A stretch of DNA of 64,000 nucleotides. Origin: Aliikangiella marina. GTDB taxonomy: Bacteria; Pseudomonadota; Gammaproteobacteria; Enterobacterales; Kangiellaceae. The position numbers and the translations under genes were made by a program. Below the pieces are notes generated by a model, which was not told where the DNA came from, searched no databases, and worked only from the letters and a program-made list of their open reading frames with translations. The stretch's first letter is position 1. Every line of letters begins with the position of its first letter. The stretch lies in contig NZ_VIKR01000001.1 in NCBI RefSeq assembly GCF_007004765.1, positions 1 to 64,000 on the forward strand, in the 5' to 3' direction. Of this stretch, positions 26,067-34,187 are shown piece after piece.

Positions 26067-26390
26067 CCAATGAGTGAAGAAAGGTTATTTTATCTAGTAT
26101 TTAATTGATTTTTTAGTATTAGATTAATGACACCAAGTTTCACTGCTCTTATGAAAGCCTAGCTCGGAATAGCTGGGCTTTTTTATTGTGAATGCTCTTA
26201 CAAGGCGAAACCACAAGCCTAGGCGCAACTGATAATCAAGTCAAAGCGATTATCTCTCTTTATAAAATAATAAAAGCAAAGTTTATTATTTTAAATCATG
26301 GATTTAACCCGTAGCAATCAGTGAGTCGCTGCGCTAATATGAAACAACTCATCATCATTCAATTTTAAAGAACGAGGTCGAAAAACTATT
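26067..26390. other. Non-coding spacer with one terminator
   Basis: No gene is seen in these 324 bp. The only clear element is the intrinsic terminator at 26156-26185. The remainder should contain the promoter of the sheath-fusion gene, but no convincing -35/-10 pair stands out. Confidence 0.5.
26156..26185 (+). terminator. Rho-independent terminator downstream of the orphan gene
   Basis: A 9-bp stem (26156-26164 with 26171-26179, one wobble pair) with a 6-nt loop is followed by a run of Ts. It lies about 90 nt after the stop of the 228-residue gene. Confidence 0.8.
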
Positions 26391-27809
26391 ATGAGCAGAG
26401 ATAATAAATGCCATATCTTGATCCTTGGGGATTTTAGTGGTCGAGATAACCTTAGTTTGAATGACGTTCAGTCTTTAAAAACGAGAAAGGTATTTGAAGT
26501 CGACAGAGACAATATCGATGAAATTTTTCAGCGAATGTCAGTTAAATACCATTCACCTCTCGCAGAGGAGGAGCTCGTATTTAAGGAAATGGATGATTTA
26601 CATCCTGATTTTATTTACGAGAATGTAGAATTATTTAGTCGTCTGCGAGTTTTGAAAAGAAAATTAAATAATCCGCAAACTTTCAATGCGGCCGCCGATG
26701 AGATCTATCAATGGTCTCAGCAAAAAGAGACTCAGCCTGACGATAAATCGTCGAGTATTGTTGCCCAGCAAAATGAAGCCAACCAAGGAGAGGGCTCTAT
26801 CCTTGAGAATGTATTGAGTAATAGTCAGACGAGTAATGACAATTCCGCTTTTGATATTCAGGCGCTTATTAAAGATATCGTCGCGCCTTATGTACAGCCC
26901 AAACCCGACCCGAGATTAGAGGAACTGTTAGCAACGATAGACGACGCTACCAGCAACTTAATGAGACAACTGCTACACGATGGTGCGTTTCAAAATATTG
27001 AGTCTGTATGGCAAAGTCTAAATTTGCTAGTAAGGCGAATTGAAACGACCAACTCGATGAAGATCTTTATCGCAGATGTTAGTCAGAAAGAGCTTATCGA
27101 AGATAGCGTTAATGACTTTGAACAAAGTGGTTTATATCAACTTATCGTATCAAGCCGAAGCTCAATCGGTGATACACCATATAATCTGGTCATGCACACT
27201 GACCGATTCGGGCAGGATATCAAAGATATTGAAGCTTTGCAGCACCTCAGTAAGGTTGCTTCAAAAGGTAGTGCTGTCGCAGTTACCTCGGTAACCGAAC
27301 GGCTTGCGGGCTGTGAAAGCCTGGCGCTTACCCCTGACCTTCAAGAATGGGGCTATACGCAGAATCAAAAAGAACGAGAGCTATGGGAAGCGTTCAGAAA
27401 AACGCCAGAAGCAGCACATTTAATCGCTGTTGCTCCAAGATATTTAAGCCGAATGCCTTATGGTCAGAAAAGCATGCCAATAGAAAGTTTTCGCTTTGAG
27501 GAGCTTGATGTTGATAATCGGCAATCGGGTTATTTGTGGAGCAGTGGGGCTTGGTTAGTCGTTTTACTTATGGCTCAAAACTTCAGCACACGGGATAGTT
27601 TACTGGCGATCCGTCAATGTGAGGTCGATAATTTACCGTTGCATGTTTACGATGAAGATGGTGAGTCAATGGTAACTCCGTGTGCAGAAGTTAATATGTC
27701 TGATAAGGTATTTGAAGCACTTAAAGAAGTCGGAATCTGTTGTATTCGTTCAATAAAAAACAAAGATAGCGTGTTGATTCCTGGAATTAATACGGTTGGT
27801 TATAAGTAG
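26391..27809 (+). CDS. Fused TssB-like/TssC-like contractile sheath-domain protein
   Basis: This 472-residue protein joins two sheath modules. Residues 1-~105 match TssB: 'ILILGDFSGRDNL', 'RKVFEVDRDNIDEIFQRM', 'MDDLHPDFIYENVELF'. A ~70-residue low-complexity acidic/Gln linker follows. Residues ~185-470 match the N-terminal and middle parts of TssC: 'GAFQNIESVWQSLNLLVRRI', 'PYNLVMHTDRFGQDIKDIEA', 'PRYLSRMPYGQKSMPIESF', 'YLWSSGAWLVVLLMA'. It stops near the point where TssC reads '[12 protein letters not shown]', so the last ~115 TssC residues are missing. Canonical tssB and tssC are also present (minus strand), so this is an accessory sheath-related protein. A cap, initiator or alternative-length regulator is possible; the role is unknown. 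Confidence 0.82.
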   Translation: MSRDNKCHILILGDFSGRDNLSLNDVQSLKTRKVFEVDRDNIDEIFQRMSVKYHSPLAEEELVFKEMDDLHPDFIYENVELFSRLRVLKRKLNNPQTFNAAADEIYQWSQQKETQPDDKSSSIVAQQNEANQGEGSILENVLSNSQTSNDNSAFDIQALIKDIVAPYVQPKPDPRLEELLATIDDATSNLMRQLLHDGAFQNIESVWQSLNLLVRRIETTNSMKIFIADVSQKELIEDSVNDFEQSGLYQLIVSSRSSIGDTPYNLVMHTDRFGQDIKDIEALQHLSKVASKGSAVAVTSVTERLAGCESLALTPDLQEWGYTQNQKERELWEAFRKTPEAAHLIAVAPRYLSRMPYGQKSMPIESFRFEELDVDNRQSGYLWSSGAWLVVLLMAQNFSTRDSLLAIRQCEVDNLPLHVYDEDGESMVTPCAEVNMSDKVFEALKEVGICCIRSIKNKDSVLIPGINTVGYK

Positions 27810-27941
27810 GCTGTTAAACAATCAAAAAAGACGAATGAAAAACAACTAATATAACAATAGCCTCGCGGGCCACTTACTTTTTTATCTGCGTAATTAAAAG
27901 CTGTTTTTCTAATAGGACGAAACTAGAATTCAATTTTGCGC

Positions 27942-28502
27942 TTAATTGAAGTGCTTTAAACAGCGGTTCGAGTTTTCTGGGGTTAGTTCGCGGGAAAAAA
28001 TCGGTTGATTATCTTGTAAAAAATCATTCCGGTTAATCTTTTGTTGATCTTCAAAACTAAAATAAGCATTTAATCGCGAACAGTTGGCATCAATTAAAAA
28101 AGGGGACTGCTCTAAGACCACTAAGAATGCTTTTCTATTTTTTAAGTACAGGGGCAATAAATCAGTAGCTAAATACTCTTGAAAAGCGGCAGAGTTTCTT
28201 TCTTTTGCGTAAAACGCGAAGAACATAATAGCCTTTAAATTTTTCTCACTAAGTTGACCATTGGCGTCTTTCATTTCAATATTTTTAATATAGATAGACT
28301 CTAGTGCTTTGAACTCTTTAAGCTCGTCAAATTTTTGATTACCTTCTGCATCGGTATAGGTAAAGCGTTTTTTATTGTCATCGACTAATGCACTAAGCAG
28401 TATCTCGTAATCATTAAGTTGACTTTGATTCGTCTCGGAGACTGGGTTATTTTTGCACGCTGTTGTGAGTAATAAAGCGAAAAGTAAGAATACGCCCTTC
28501 AT
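27942..28502 (-). CDS. Lipoprotein of unknown function, candidate immunity/partner of the L,D-transpeptidase-like protein
   Basis: This 186-residue protein has a lipoprotein signal ('FLLFALLLTTAC', lipobox T-T-A-C, Cys16). The mature part is mostly helical and charged, with two further cysteines in 'DANCSRLNAYF' and 'SNRCLKHFN' that could form a disulfide. It matches no family I recognise. It begins 4 bp after the L,D-transpeptidase-like gene. The cell-wall enzyme plus envelope lipoprotein order resembles effector/immunity pairs such as Tlde/Tldi. It could equally be a component of the upstream TPR operon. Confidence 0.7.
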   Translation of the reverse strand: MKGVFLLFALLLTTACKNNPVSETNQSQLNDYEILLSALVDDNKKRFTYTDAEGNQKFDELKEFKALESIYIKNIEMKDANGQLSEKNLKAIMFFAFYAKERNSAAFQEYLATDLLPLYLKNRKAFLVVLEQSPFLIDANCSRLNAYFSFEDQQKINRNDFLQDNQPIFSRELTPENSNRCLKHFN

Positions 28503-28506
28503 AGGA

Positions 28507-28869
28507 TTATCCTGTGACTGTTACGGTAACATTCCGTCCATCTTTCGGTGTGATTAAATTATATATTTCAATCATCTTTGCTTCATCGATAACGATACAG
28601 CCATCGGACCATTTCTGATAAGGCACCTTACCCATATGAATAAAAATCCCAGAGAATCCGGGAACGCCAGGAATAAATACGGCTTCACGAGGATCGCCCT
28701 TAGAGTTTTTCTTTCTCGACATTCTAGTTGCCGAGCAGTCTTTATAAGTTTTTGCTGGTATTTTCTTATCTTTATTCCAATAGCACTTAGTGGTGATAGT
28801 CTTGTTTGCACCAGTAAAAGTTAGTACACCGCTATCTTGCGACCGATTGACATTGATAAGGTAAGTCAT
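28507..28869 (-). CDS. Small YkuD/DUF5675-like L,D-transpeptidase-fold protein
   Basis: This 120-residue protein has the key pattern 'IFIHMGKVPYQKWSDGCIVI', with His78 and S-D-G-C (Ser88 to Cys91). It matches the His...(S/T)-x-G-C nucleophile signature of YkuD-type L,D-transpeptidases and DUF5675 relatives. It has no signal peptide, so it would be cytoplasmic unless exported by another route such as T6SS. I chose ATG 28869 because AGGAG (28875-28879) lies 5 nt upstream; a GTG at 28875 overlaps that site. It is followed by a lipoprotein gene and preceded by genes for exported TPR proteins. Candidate roles are a T6SS cell-wall effector (Tlde-like) or a peptidoglycan-modifying part of the TPR system. 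Confidence 0.72.
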   Translation of the reverse strand: MTYLINVNRSQDSGVLTFTGANKTITTKCYWNKDKKIPAKTYKDCSATRMSRKKNSKGDPREAVFIPGVPGFSGIFIHMGKVPYQKWSDGCIVIDEAKMIEIYNLITPKDGRNVTVTVTG

Positions 28870-28871
28870 TA

Positions 28872-29225
28872 TCACTCCTGTGTTTGATTGTCCGTTTTCA
28901 AATCGAGATTAAATTCCGATGGTTTCATCGGGTCAAATAAATCACCATATAGACTATGCAAAACCAAACGTTGTTGGCTTTTGCTGCCTTTTTTCTTTTT
29001 AGGGTCTTGCCATGGGACGATAAATAGTACTTTAGGTAACTCTTTATTACCTTGTATTGTAAGTGTTTTAAGCTTGATATTGTCTTTATTATCTCGATTT
29101 TTACTTTGATTTTCTTGTATATCGGTATTGTCAGATGATTCTGCGAGGACAAAACTCGAGCCACAAATTGATAATGTAACCATTAGCAATAAGCTGATAT
29201 ATCTTAGATTCGTTAAATTAAACAT
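28872..29225 (-). CDS. Small exported protein of unknown function in the TPR operon
   Basis: This 117-residue protein has a signal peptide (residues ~7-28, cleavage near 'SFVLAES'), a charged Asn/Lys/Asp-rich linker, and a C-terminal segment 'LPKVLFIVPWQDPKKKKG', 'LVLHSLYGDLFDPM'. No family is recognised. It begins 19 bp after a TPR lipoprotein gene, and its stop region carries the ribosome binding site of the next gene, so it is operonic. The 'LFIVPW' segment could be an interaction strand. Probably periplasmic. Confidence 0.7.
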   Translation of the reverse strand: MFNLTNLRYISLLLMVTLSICGSSFVLAESSDNTDIQENQSKNRDNKDNIKLKTLTIQGNKELPKVLFIVPWQDPKKKKGSKSQQRLVLHSLYGDLFDPMKPSEFNLDLKTDNQTQE

Positions 29226-29244
29226 AATACTTTTACTGTTTCTG

Positions 29245-29868
29245 TTATCGCAAAGTCGCTTCCAATTGTTCGAGCCAATTGAGCGTTTCTTCGTCGGTGT
29301 TTTGAGTGAGTTCAGAATATTTTCGATAATGTAAAGCCGCTTTATTTATATCTTGTAAGTAAATATCGTACAACAATGCTAAGTTATAATGCGCATTCGA
29401 ATAAGTATCATCGATATCAATAGCTTGCTTAAAGTAACTTTCAGCCTCAGCCAATTGTCTGTCATGAATCGCGATAAGTCCCAATAAATTAAGTGCTTTG
29501 GTTAGTTTTGGATTGAGCTCCAAAGATCTTGTTAATAGCTTCTCGGCTTCGTCAGGCTTTTTCTGAATCAGTTTGATAAGCCCAAGGTTAGCCCATGGGC
29601 CAGAGAGTTCGGGGTTACTTTGGTTTAGGTCTTTCAATATGAACTCAGCCTTGGCATAGTCTTTCTTATCAAGCGCAGTCAATGCTTCATTATAAGCTTC
29701 TTTTTGTTGTGCTGTTGGGCCTAACTTCTCAGGGGTGCCTTGACTTGCTTGCGATTCAGTCAAAGTCTTATTTGCACTACAGCCGCTCAAAATTAACATA
29801 GTTATCAAAGATAACCTTACTAGTGCTGCTCTTAGAACCATCAACTTTGTACTTTTTATCTCATTCAT
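29245..29868 (-). CDS. TPR-repeat lipoprotein
   Basis: This 207-residue protein has a lipoprotein signal ending in L-S-G-C (residues ~27-30). Four TPR-like helical pairs follow (~55-200), for example 'ALDKKDYAKAEFILKDLNQ', 'ELSGPWANLGLIKLIQKKPD' and 'AEAESYFKQAIDIDDTYSNA'. TPR lipoproteins of this size serve as scaffolds in envelope machines (pilotins, gliding and BAM-like complexes). It sits 18 bp after the large TPR lipoprotein gene. The predicted location is the periplasmic face of the outer membrane. Confidence 0.85.
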   Translation of the reverse strand: MNEIKSTKLMVLRAALVRLSLITMLILSGCSANKTLTESQASQGTPEKLGPTAQQKEAYNEALTALDKKDYAKAEFILKDLNQSNPELSGPWANLGLIKLIQKKPDEAEKLLTRSLELNPKLTKALNLLGLIAIHDRQLAEAESYFKQAIDIDDTYSNAHYNLALLYDIYLQDINKAALHYRKYSELTQNTDEETLNWLEQLEATLR

Positions 29869-29886
29869 TTCGATACACTTAAAAAC

Positions 29887-32685
29887 TTATTCTAATGTTT
29901 CAATATATCCGTCAATTTTACTCTTTCTCCCATATTTTACAGGAAACAATGTTTTTAGCTCTGACAGACTTTTACTTACCCAGTCATCAAAAATATTATT
30001 CTTAATACGAGATAAGTTGACTTCATAAAATTCAATCGCTTTATCTTCAAACGGAAACGCCTGGTCTTCTAACAAAATATTGTATTGTTCCAGTTCTTCA
30101 CCTTGTAAACTCTTAGGTCTTTCGGAGTTTAGCAAGGCTTGACTAAAGTCTTGATAGATTCTTGCGATTGCATAGGTAGATTCGGTTGTCGCATCAGGAA
30201 TACCATAAGAAGACGCTCGCCCAAAGAGCTTTACTGCAGACTGCATGGCATTTTTCTTACGTCGCAAATTCACTTTAAAGGGGGCGACAAGTTTGTGACT
30301 GCGGAACTCATTATTTTTGTCTCTTGCCATCTGCAGTGCTGTCATGGATGCAATATAGTTCGTCCTGTCGGTTCTATCTTCTTTGGATGAGCTTTTATCT
30401 GCTTTTAGAATTCGACTTTGCCACTTGGATACATTTTTTGAATTTTTTGATAATGCAAAAAGCTCGACTAACTTTGACATCGCTTCCATATTTTGCGCGT
30501 AGGGCTGTCGATAAGTGTCTGCATATTTTGAATAAGAACGGATAGCAGATGCAATATCACCCTTAGATTCGTAAAGCTCTGCGGCTTGCCATAAAGCAGT
30601 CATTTGTATGTCTCGACTCTTTTCGAAGCTAGAAATCTTTTCAAACTGCTCTGCGGCTTTGATTTTTTGATCGGAATTTAAATACGCAATTGATAGTTTT
30701 TTGGTTAAATCTTGATTGTATTTACTTTTGGGATAAAGCTTTTGGAATCGTTGAATTGAGCTAACAGTTTGTTCCCATTGTTGAGTATTTACCATTAGCG
30801 ATATGCCATCATACATACCCGTTGCGGCTATTTCTGATGTGTTTGCGATATCGGAAATTCGCATGAAATGATGGATCGCTTCACCTTTATCGGTATCTTG
30901 TATTTTAGTCCCTTGTCGATAAATAGATAGCGCAAGTCTGTTGGTAAACTCTTTTTTAGTTTTCGACGTAATTTGAGGGTAAGTGAGTAACGATTTATAT
31001 GCTGACTCGGCCTCTGCATATTGGTCGAGTCTGAAATAAGCCTGTGCTTTTAGAGTATGGATTTTATAAGCATCTTGGCTGTTACTGATTTCGTTCTTTA
31101 GTAAACTGGCTAATTTAATGGTACTTTCAAATTGCGAATTGGTATAGGCGAGTTGCGTCGCATTGGCGATAATATTACTAATGCGATTATCTTCTGGGTA
31201 TAGCTCTGCGAAACGCTCAACGTATCTCAGATGTTTATTTAAAATCACGCCCTTTTCAGCTGACTTAGTTGTTTTGTAAAGTTTATCGGTTAAGGTAATC
31301 GTCAGATATGAGGATTGTTTATCGAGTATCAGTTCATCGTCATAGGCAGCTAACTCATAATAATTTAGTGCCTTAGTTAGGTTACTGTTCTGACGTAACA
31401 GTTCTGCGAAGTTAAAATAAACTTTATCTTGACGAGCATAGGACTCATAGTCGTTTAAGTAGCGTTGATACCAAGTTGCAGCTTTAGTATAGTTTTCTGT
31501 TAATTCATTCTTTTGGTAGCGAGAATGATAATACTCAGACATGAGTAACACATATTCTTTTATCGATTGGTGAATTCGCTTCTTCTTATTCACATCATCA
31601 AAATTTTTCCAATAGGTATTGTTGACATGATACTTCTGATATAGCGCTTCTATCGCACTAAATAAATTCTTCGAGAATCCTCCTGCTTGCCAGTTGTTGA
31701 CGATTTTTAATTGTGCAGAGGGCAGATGTATCGATTGAGGATATTGTTTAATAAACTCGTTTAAAACGTTCACGGAATCTGAATACCTTTCTTGCTTCAG
31801 ATAAATATCACTTAAAACCGAATAGGTGTGATACAAATATTGATTATCAGGTTTATCTTGAAAAAACTCATGGAGGTAACTTGCACCACCTAGGTTGGCA
31901 ACGGTTAGTGCTATTGCTCTAAAGTATTCATCAAAACGCTCTCGCTCTGATTTATTTAGAGTCTCGATTTCCCCAAAATTATGATAGGTTAAAGCCTGAG
32001 AATAATCGTCGATCGCGTCTTCATAATAGGCTTGCTTAAACCGCGACCAGCCACGCTTAAAAAGGGCTTTTTCGTAAAAAATTTCATTTTTAGGCGCAAT
32101 GATGACTTCGGTATATGCGCCTTCCGCTGCATCGTAATCCGTAAGACTAAAGTAGTGCTCAGCTATTCTAAACTGAGTTTCAATGTAATAACGTGAATTC
32201 GGATACTCCGTAGATAATTGTAATAATTTGGAAAATGATTTTTCACTTTGGCCTAGTTGATCATAGGCTTTCGCGAGTTGATAAAGGATTTTATCGTTGC
32301 CTTTTGCTTTTGGGTAGTCGCGTAATGATAGAGTATATAATTCCACCGACTTTTTTATTTGCTGAGTATATCGCTCGTCTTCCAGTTGTTCAGCATCAGA
32401 AGGCTGCTCTTCAGATTGCGAAAGTGAAATTCGATTACTTACATCAAACTCGAGCTCGGCTAAACGCTCTAGCGCCAATTTACGCGATTTGTCGGACTTC
32501 GGGGTAGTTGATAGATATCTTTGGTAAGCTTTTCGAATTTCGTCCGCAGACTTGGGCGCGGTGGCCTGGTTTTTAAGAAGACTGGGATTTGCGACTTTAT
32601 CTACAGAGCGAAGTGTCGGTCTGATTTCTTGTGAAGTACAAGCCGATAAAAGCACGCTGAAAAATAGTATTCGGGTAAATTTCAT
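29887..32685 (-). CDS. Large TPR-repeat lipoprotein
   Basis: This 932-residue protein has an N-terminal lipoprotein signal with lipobox L-S-A-C (Cys16). Essentially the whole mature protein is TPR-like helical repeats, such as 'ILYQLAKAYDQLGQSEKSFS', 'YYIETQFRIAEHYFSLTDYD' and 'AEQFEKISSFEKSRDIQMTA'. The architecture resembles the large TPR proteins of the Myxococcus gliding/spore-coat Glt-type envelope complexes and similar clusters of gammaproteobacteria. It lies 6 bp after another exported TPR gene, in the same operon. Function is inferred from architecture only. Confidence 0.82.
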   Translation of the reverse strand: MKFTRILFFSVLLSACTSQEIRPTLRSVDKVANPSLLKNQATAPKSADEIRKAYQRYLSTTPKSDKSRKLALERLAELEFDVSNRISLSQSEEQPSDAEQLEDERYTQQIKKSVELYTLSLRDYPKAKGNDKILYQLAKAYDQLGQSEKSFSKLLQLSTEYPNSRYYIETQFRIAEHYFSLTDYDAAEGAYTEVIIAPKNEIFYEKALFKRGWSRFKQAYYEDAIDDYSQALTYHNFGEIETLNKSERERFDEYFRAIALTVANLGGASYLHEFFQDKPDNQYLYHTYSVLSDIYLKQERYSDSVNVLNEFIKQYPQSIHLPSAQLKIVNNWQAGGFSKNLFSAIEALYQKYHVNNTYWKNFDDVNKKKRIHQSIKEYVLLMSEYYHSRYQKNELTENYTKAATWYQRYLNDYESYARQDKVYFNFAELLRQNSNLTKALNYYELAAYDDELILDKQSSYLTITLTDKLYKTTKSAEKGVILNKHLRYVERFAELYPEDNRISNIIANATQLAYTNSQFESTIKLASLLKNEISNSQDAYKIHTLKAQAYFRLDQYAEAESAYKSLLTYPQITSKTKKEFTNRLALSIYRQGTKIQDTDKGEAIHHFMRISDIANTSEIAATGMYDGISLMVNTQQWEQTVSSIQRFQKLYPKSKYNQDLTKKLSIAYLNSDQKIKAAEQFEKISSFEKSRDIQMTALWQAAELYESKGDIASAIRSYSKYADTYRQPYAQNMEAMSKLVELFALSKNSKNVSKWQSRILKADKSSSKEDRTDRTNYIASMTALQMARDKNNEFRSHKLVAPFKVNLRRKKNAMQSAVKLFGRASSYGIPDATTESTYAIARIYQDFSQALLNSERPKSLQGEELEQYNILLEDQAFPFEDKAIEFYEVNLSRIKNNIFDDWVSKSLSELKTLFPVKYGRKSKIDGYIETLE

Positions 32686-32691
32686 TAAAGG

Positions 32692-34131
32692 TTACTCAGG
32701 CTCTTTATCGTATAGTTGAGCAACACCGAAATGTGCTTGACTTAAATAACTTTGGACAGCGTCTATTCTATGCTGAATAGTTTTGTTGAAAATCTCGACT
32801 AATAGTTCGGACTGCTTTTTTTCGAGTATATCTAGCTTTTTAGAAACAGTGCTAACCTGACTGAGTTTGCGTAACTTTTTAGTTTCAGCAAAATTTGAAA
32901 AAAAGTAACTTGGATAGTGTTCACTCAGATTGTAATCGATTCCACCGATAGTTAACTTGCCGGAGACTGGCTCAACAAGATGGTCATTCAATATTGCTTG
33001 ACTGTTATCCATTAGCTGTCGCAATACACTAAGTTTATTTTGATAATGATTTATTGCCAGCGTATAGCTGGAGTTCGCTGTCTCATATTGCTCTAAGTTT
33101 TTATAAATATGTGGCAACAGTAGGTATGATTCTTCAACGACAAGCTCTTGAGTCTCTTTTTTATTTAAAATGGAAGCCGCATTGAGCGCTCCGAGACTAT
33201 CTTCTTGACCGATAGCCGCTAAGCTAATTCCCAGCAAAGCCATACTCGCATATTGACTATCCAGGCTGATATTTCTAAACGACTCTCTGGATTCACGATA
33301 ATACTCTTTATTCAGCAGTGAAAACCCCAATATTAATGATAATCGGTTAACTAATTCCTCGTTATTAGTAATTGCAGGCTGCTTTAACAAACGTTTAATC
33401 AGAATATGGGCATCAGTCCACCAATCTTGTCTAATGTAAGCCAGTGCAGTATTGAGCTGGGCTAGCGGGAAGTGTGTCGAGCTTTCAGGAATGTTTTCGT
33501 AAGATTTAATCGCTTTTCGGTGCTGTTTTTGTTTTTGCAGTGCGATACCAACAAGCAGAGCGGCACGGTGAGCGTTTTCAGGGGTCAATTCTTCGAAATC
33601 AATATCAAGTGAGGATAGTACCTGTTGCCATTGGTTTCTATGATCGTAATAGTCAGCAAAAATTAAGCCGAGATTTGAAACATAGTACTGCTCTCCAACT
33701 GAATCAATAATCCCTTTAAGTCTAATTGCCGTTTGGTAATCATGATTATCGAGTAGTGTTTTAATGACTTGTAGAATGACATCATCATTAATGTTTAATT
33801 CGAGCATATTCAAGTTGGCGTGGATAAAGGAAACCGCTTCGACATTATCTTGGCGAGCAACCATCGCGGAAAAGGTTGATGAAAAAGTCTCGAAATTTTG
33901 CGCTAAGTTTTTTTCTGAGATCATCGCCCTAGCTTGGTGATTGTAAAACTCGGTGATTAAGCTTTTAAACTCAGCATCTAACTGACTGATTTTTTCGGCC
34001 GTTTCATCTGACGCATTTAAATTAAGCGAGTAAAACGAGAGGCATACTAGCTGAAAAATGAATAACAGTCTTAGCGTAAAAATATTGTTGGGACGACAAA
34101 CAGAAAAAGTCATACAGGTTATAGGATTCAT
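32692..34131 (-). CDS. Exported TPR-repeat protein
   Basis: This 479-residue protein has an N-terminal hydrophobic segment (residues ~20-40, 'LRLLFIFQLVCLSFYSLNLN') followed by A-S, a likely signal peptide cleavage site. Helical TPR-like repeats span ~130-370 ('AALLVGIALQKQKQHRKAIK', 'LAQLNTALAYIRQDWWTDAH'), with a coiled-coil-like C-terminus. The annotated start gives an unusually long n-region, so a downstream start is possible. It is the first gene of the TPR operon, beginning 56 bp after clpV. The hairpin between them has its T-run on the opposite strand and would not block read-through from clpV. Confidence 0.78.
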   Translation of the reverse strand: MNPITCMTFSVCRPNNIFTLRLLFIFQLVCLSFYSLNLNASDETAEKISQLDAEFKSLITEFYNHQARAMISEKNLAQNFETFSSTFSAMVARQDNVEAVSFIHANLNMLELNINDDVILQVIKTLLDNHDYQTAIRLKGIIDSVGEQYYVSNLGLIFADYYDHRNQWQQVLSSLDIDFEELTPENAHRAALLVGIALQKQKQHRKAIKSYENIPESSTHFPLAQLNTALAYIRQDWWTDAHILIKRLLKQPAITNNEELVNRLSLILGFSLLNKEYYRESRESFRNISLDSQYASMALLGISLAAIGQEDSLGALNAASILNKKETQELVVEESYLLLPHIYKNLEQYETANSSYTLAINHYQNKLSVLRQLMDNSQAILNDHLVEPVSGKLTIGGIDYNLSEHYPSYFFSNFAETKKLRKLSQVSTVSKKLDILEKKQSELLVEIFNKTIQHRIDAVQSYLSQAHFGVAQLYDKEPE

Positions 34132-34153
34132 GCTTTTGAAAGTAACCGATTTG

Positions 34154-34184
34154 GCCCTCGCTTAGAGAAGCGAGGGCTTTTTTT
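34154..34184 (+). terminator. Strong intrinsic terminator oriented against the surrounding genes
   Basis: A perfect 10-bp GC-rich stem (34154-34163 with 34168-34177), a 4-nt loop and seven Ts (34178-34184) lie on the plus strand. All genes for kilobases on either side read on the minus strand, where the structure is preceded by As and not followed by Us. It could stop antisense transcription, or act only as an RNA stem between clpV and the TPR operon. Confidence 0.8.
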
Positions 34185-34187
34185 AGC

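Noticed and set aside
28870-28875. GTG 28875 as start of the L,D-transpeptidase-like gene
   Set aside because: It overlaps the AGGAG ribosome binding site; ATG 28869 has the proper 5-nt spacing.
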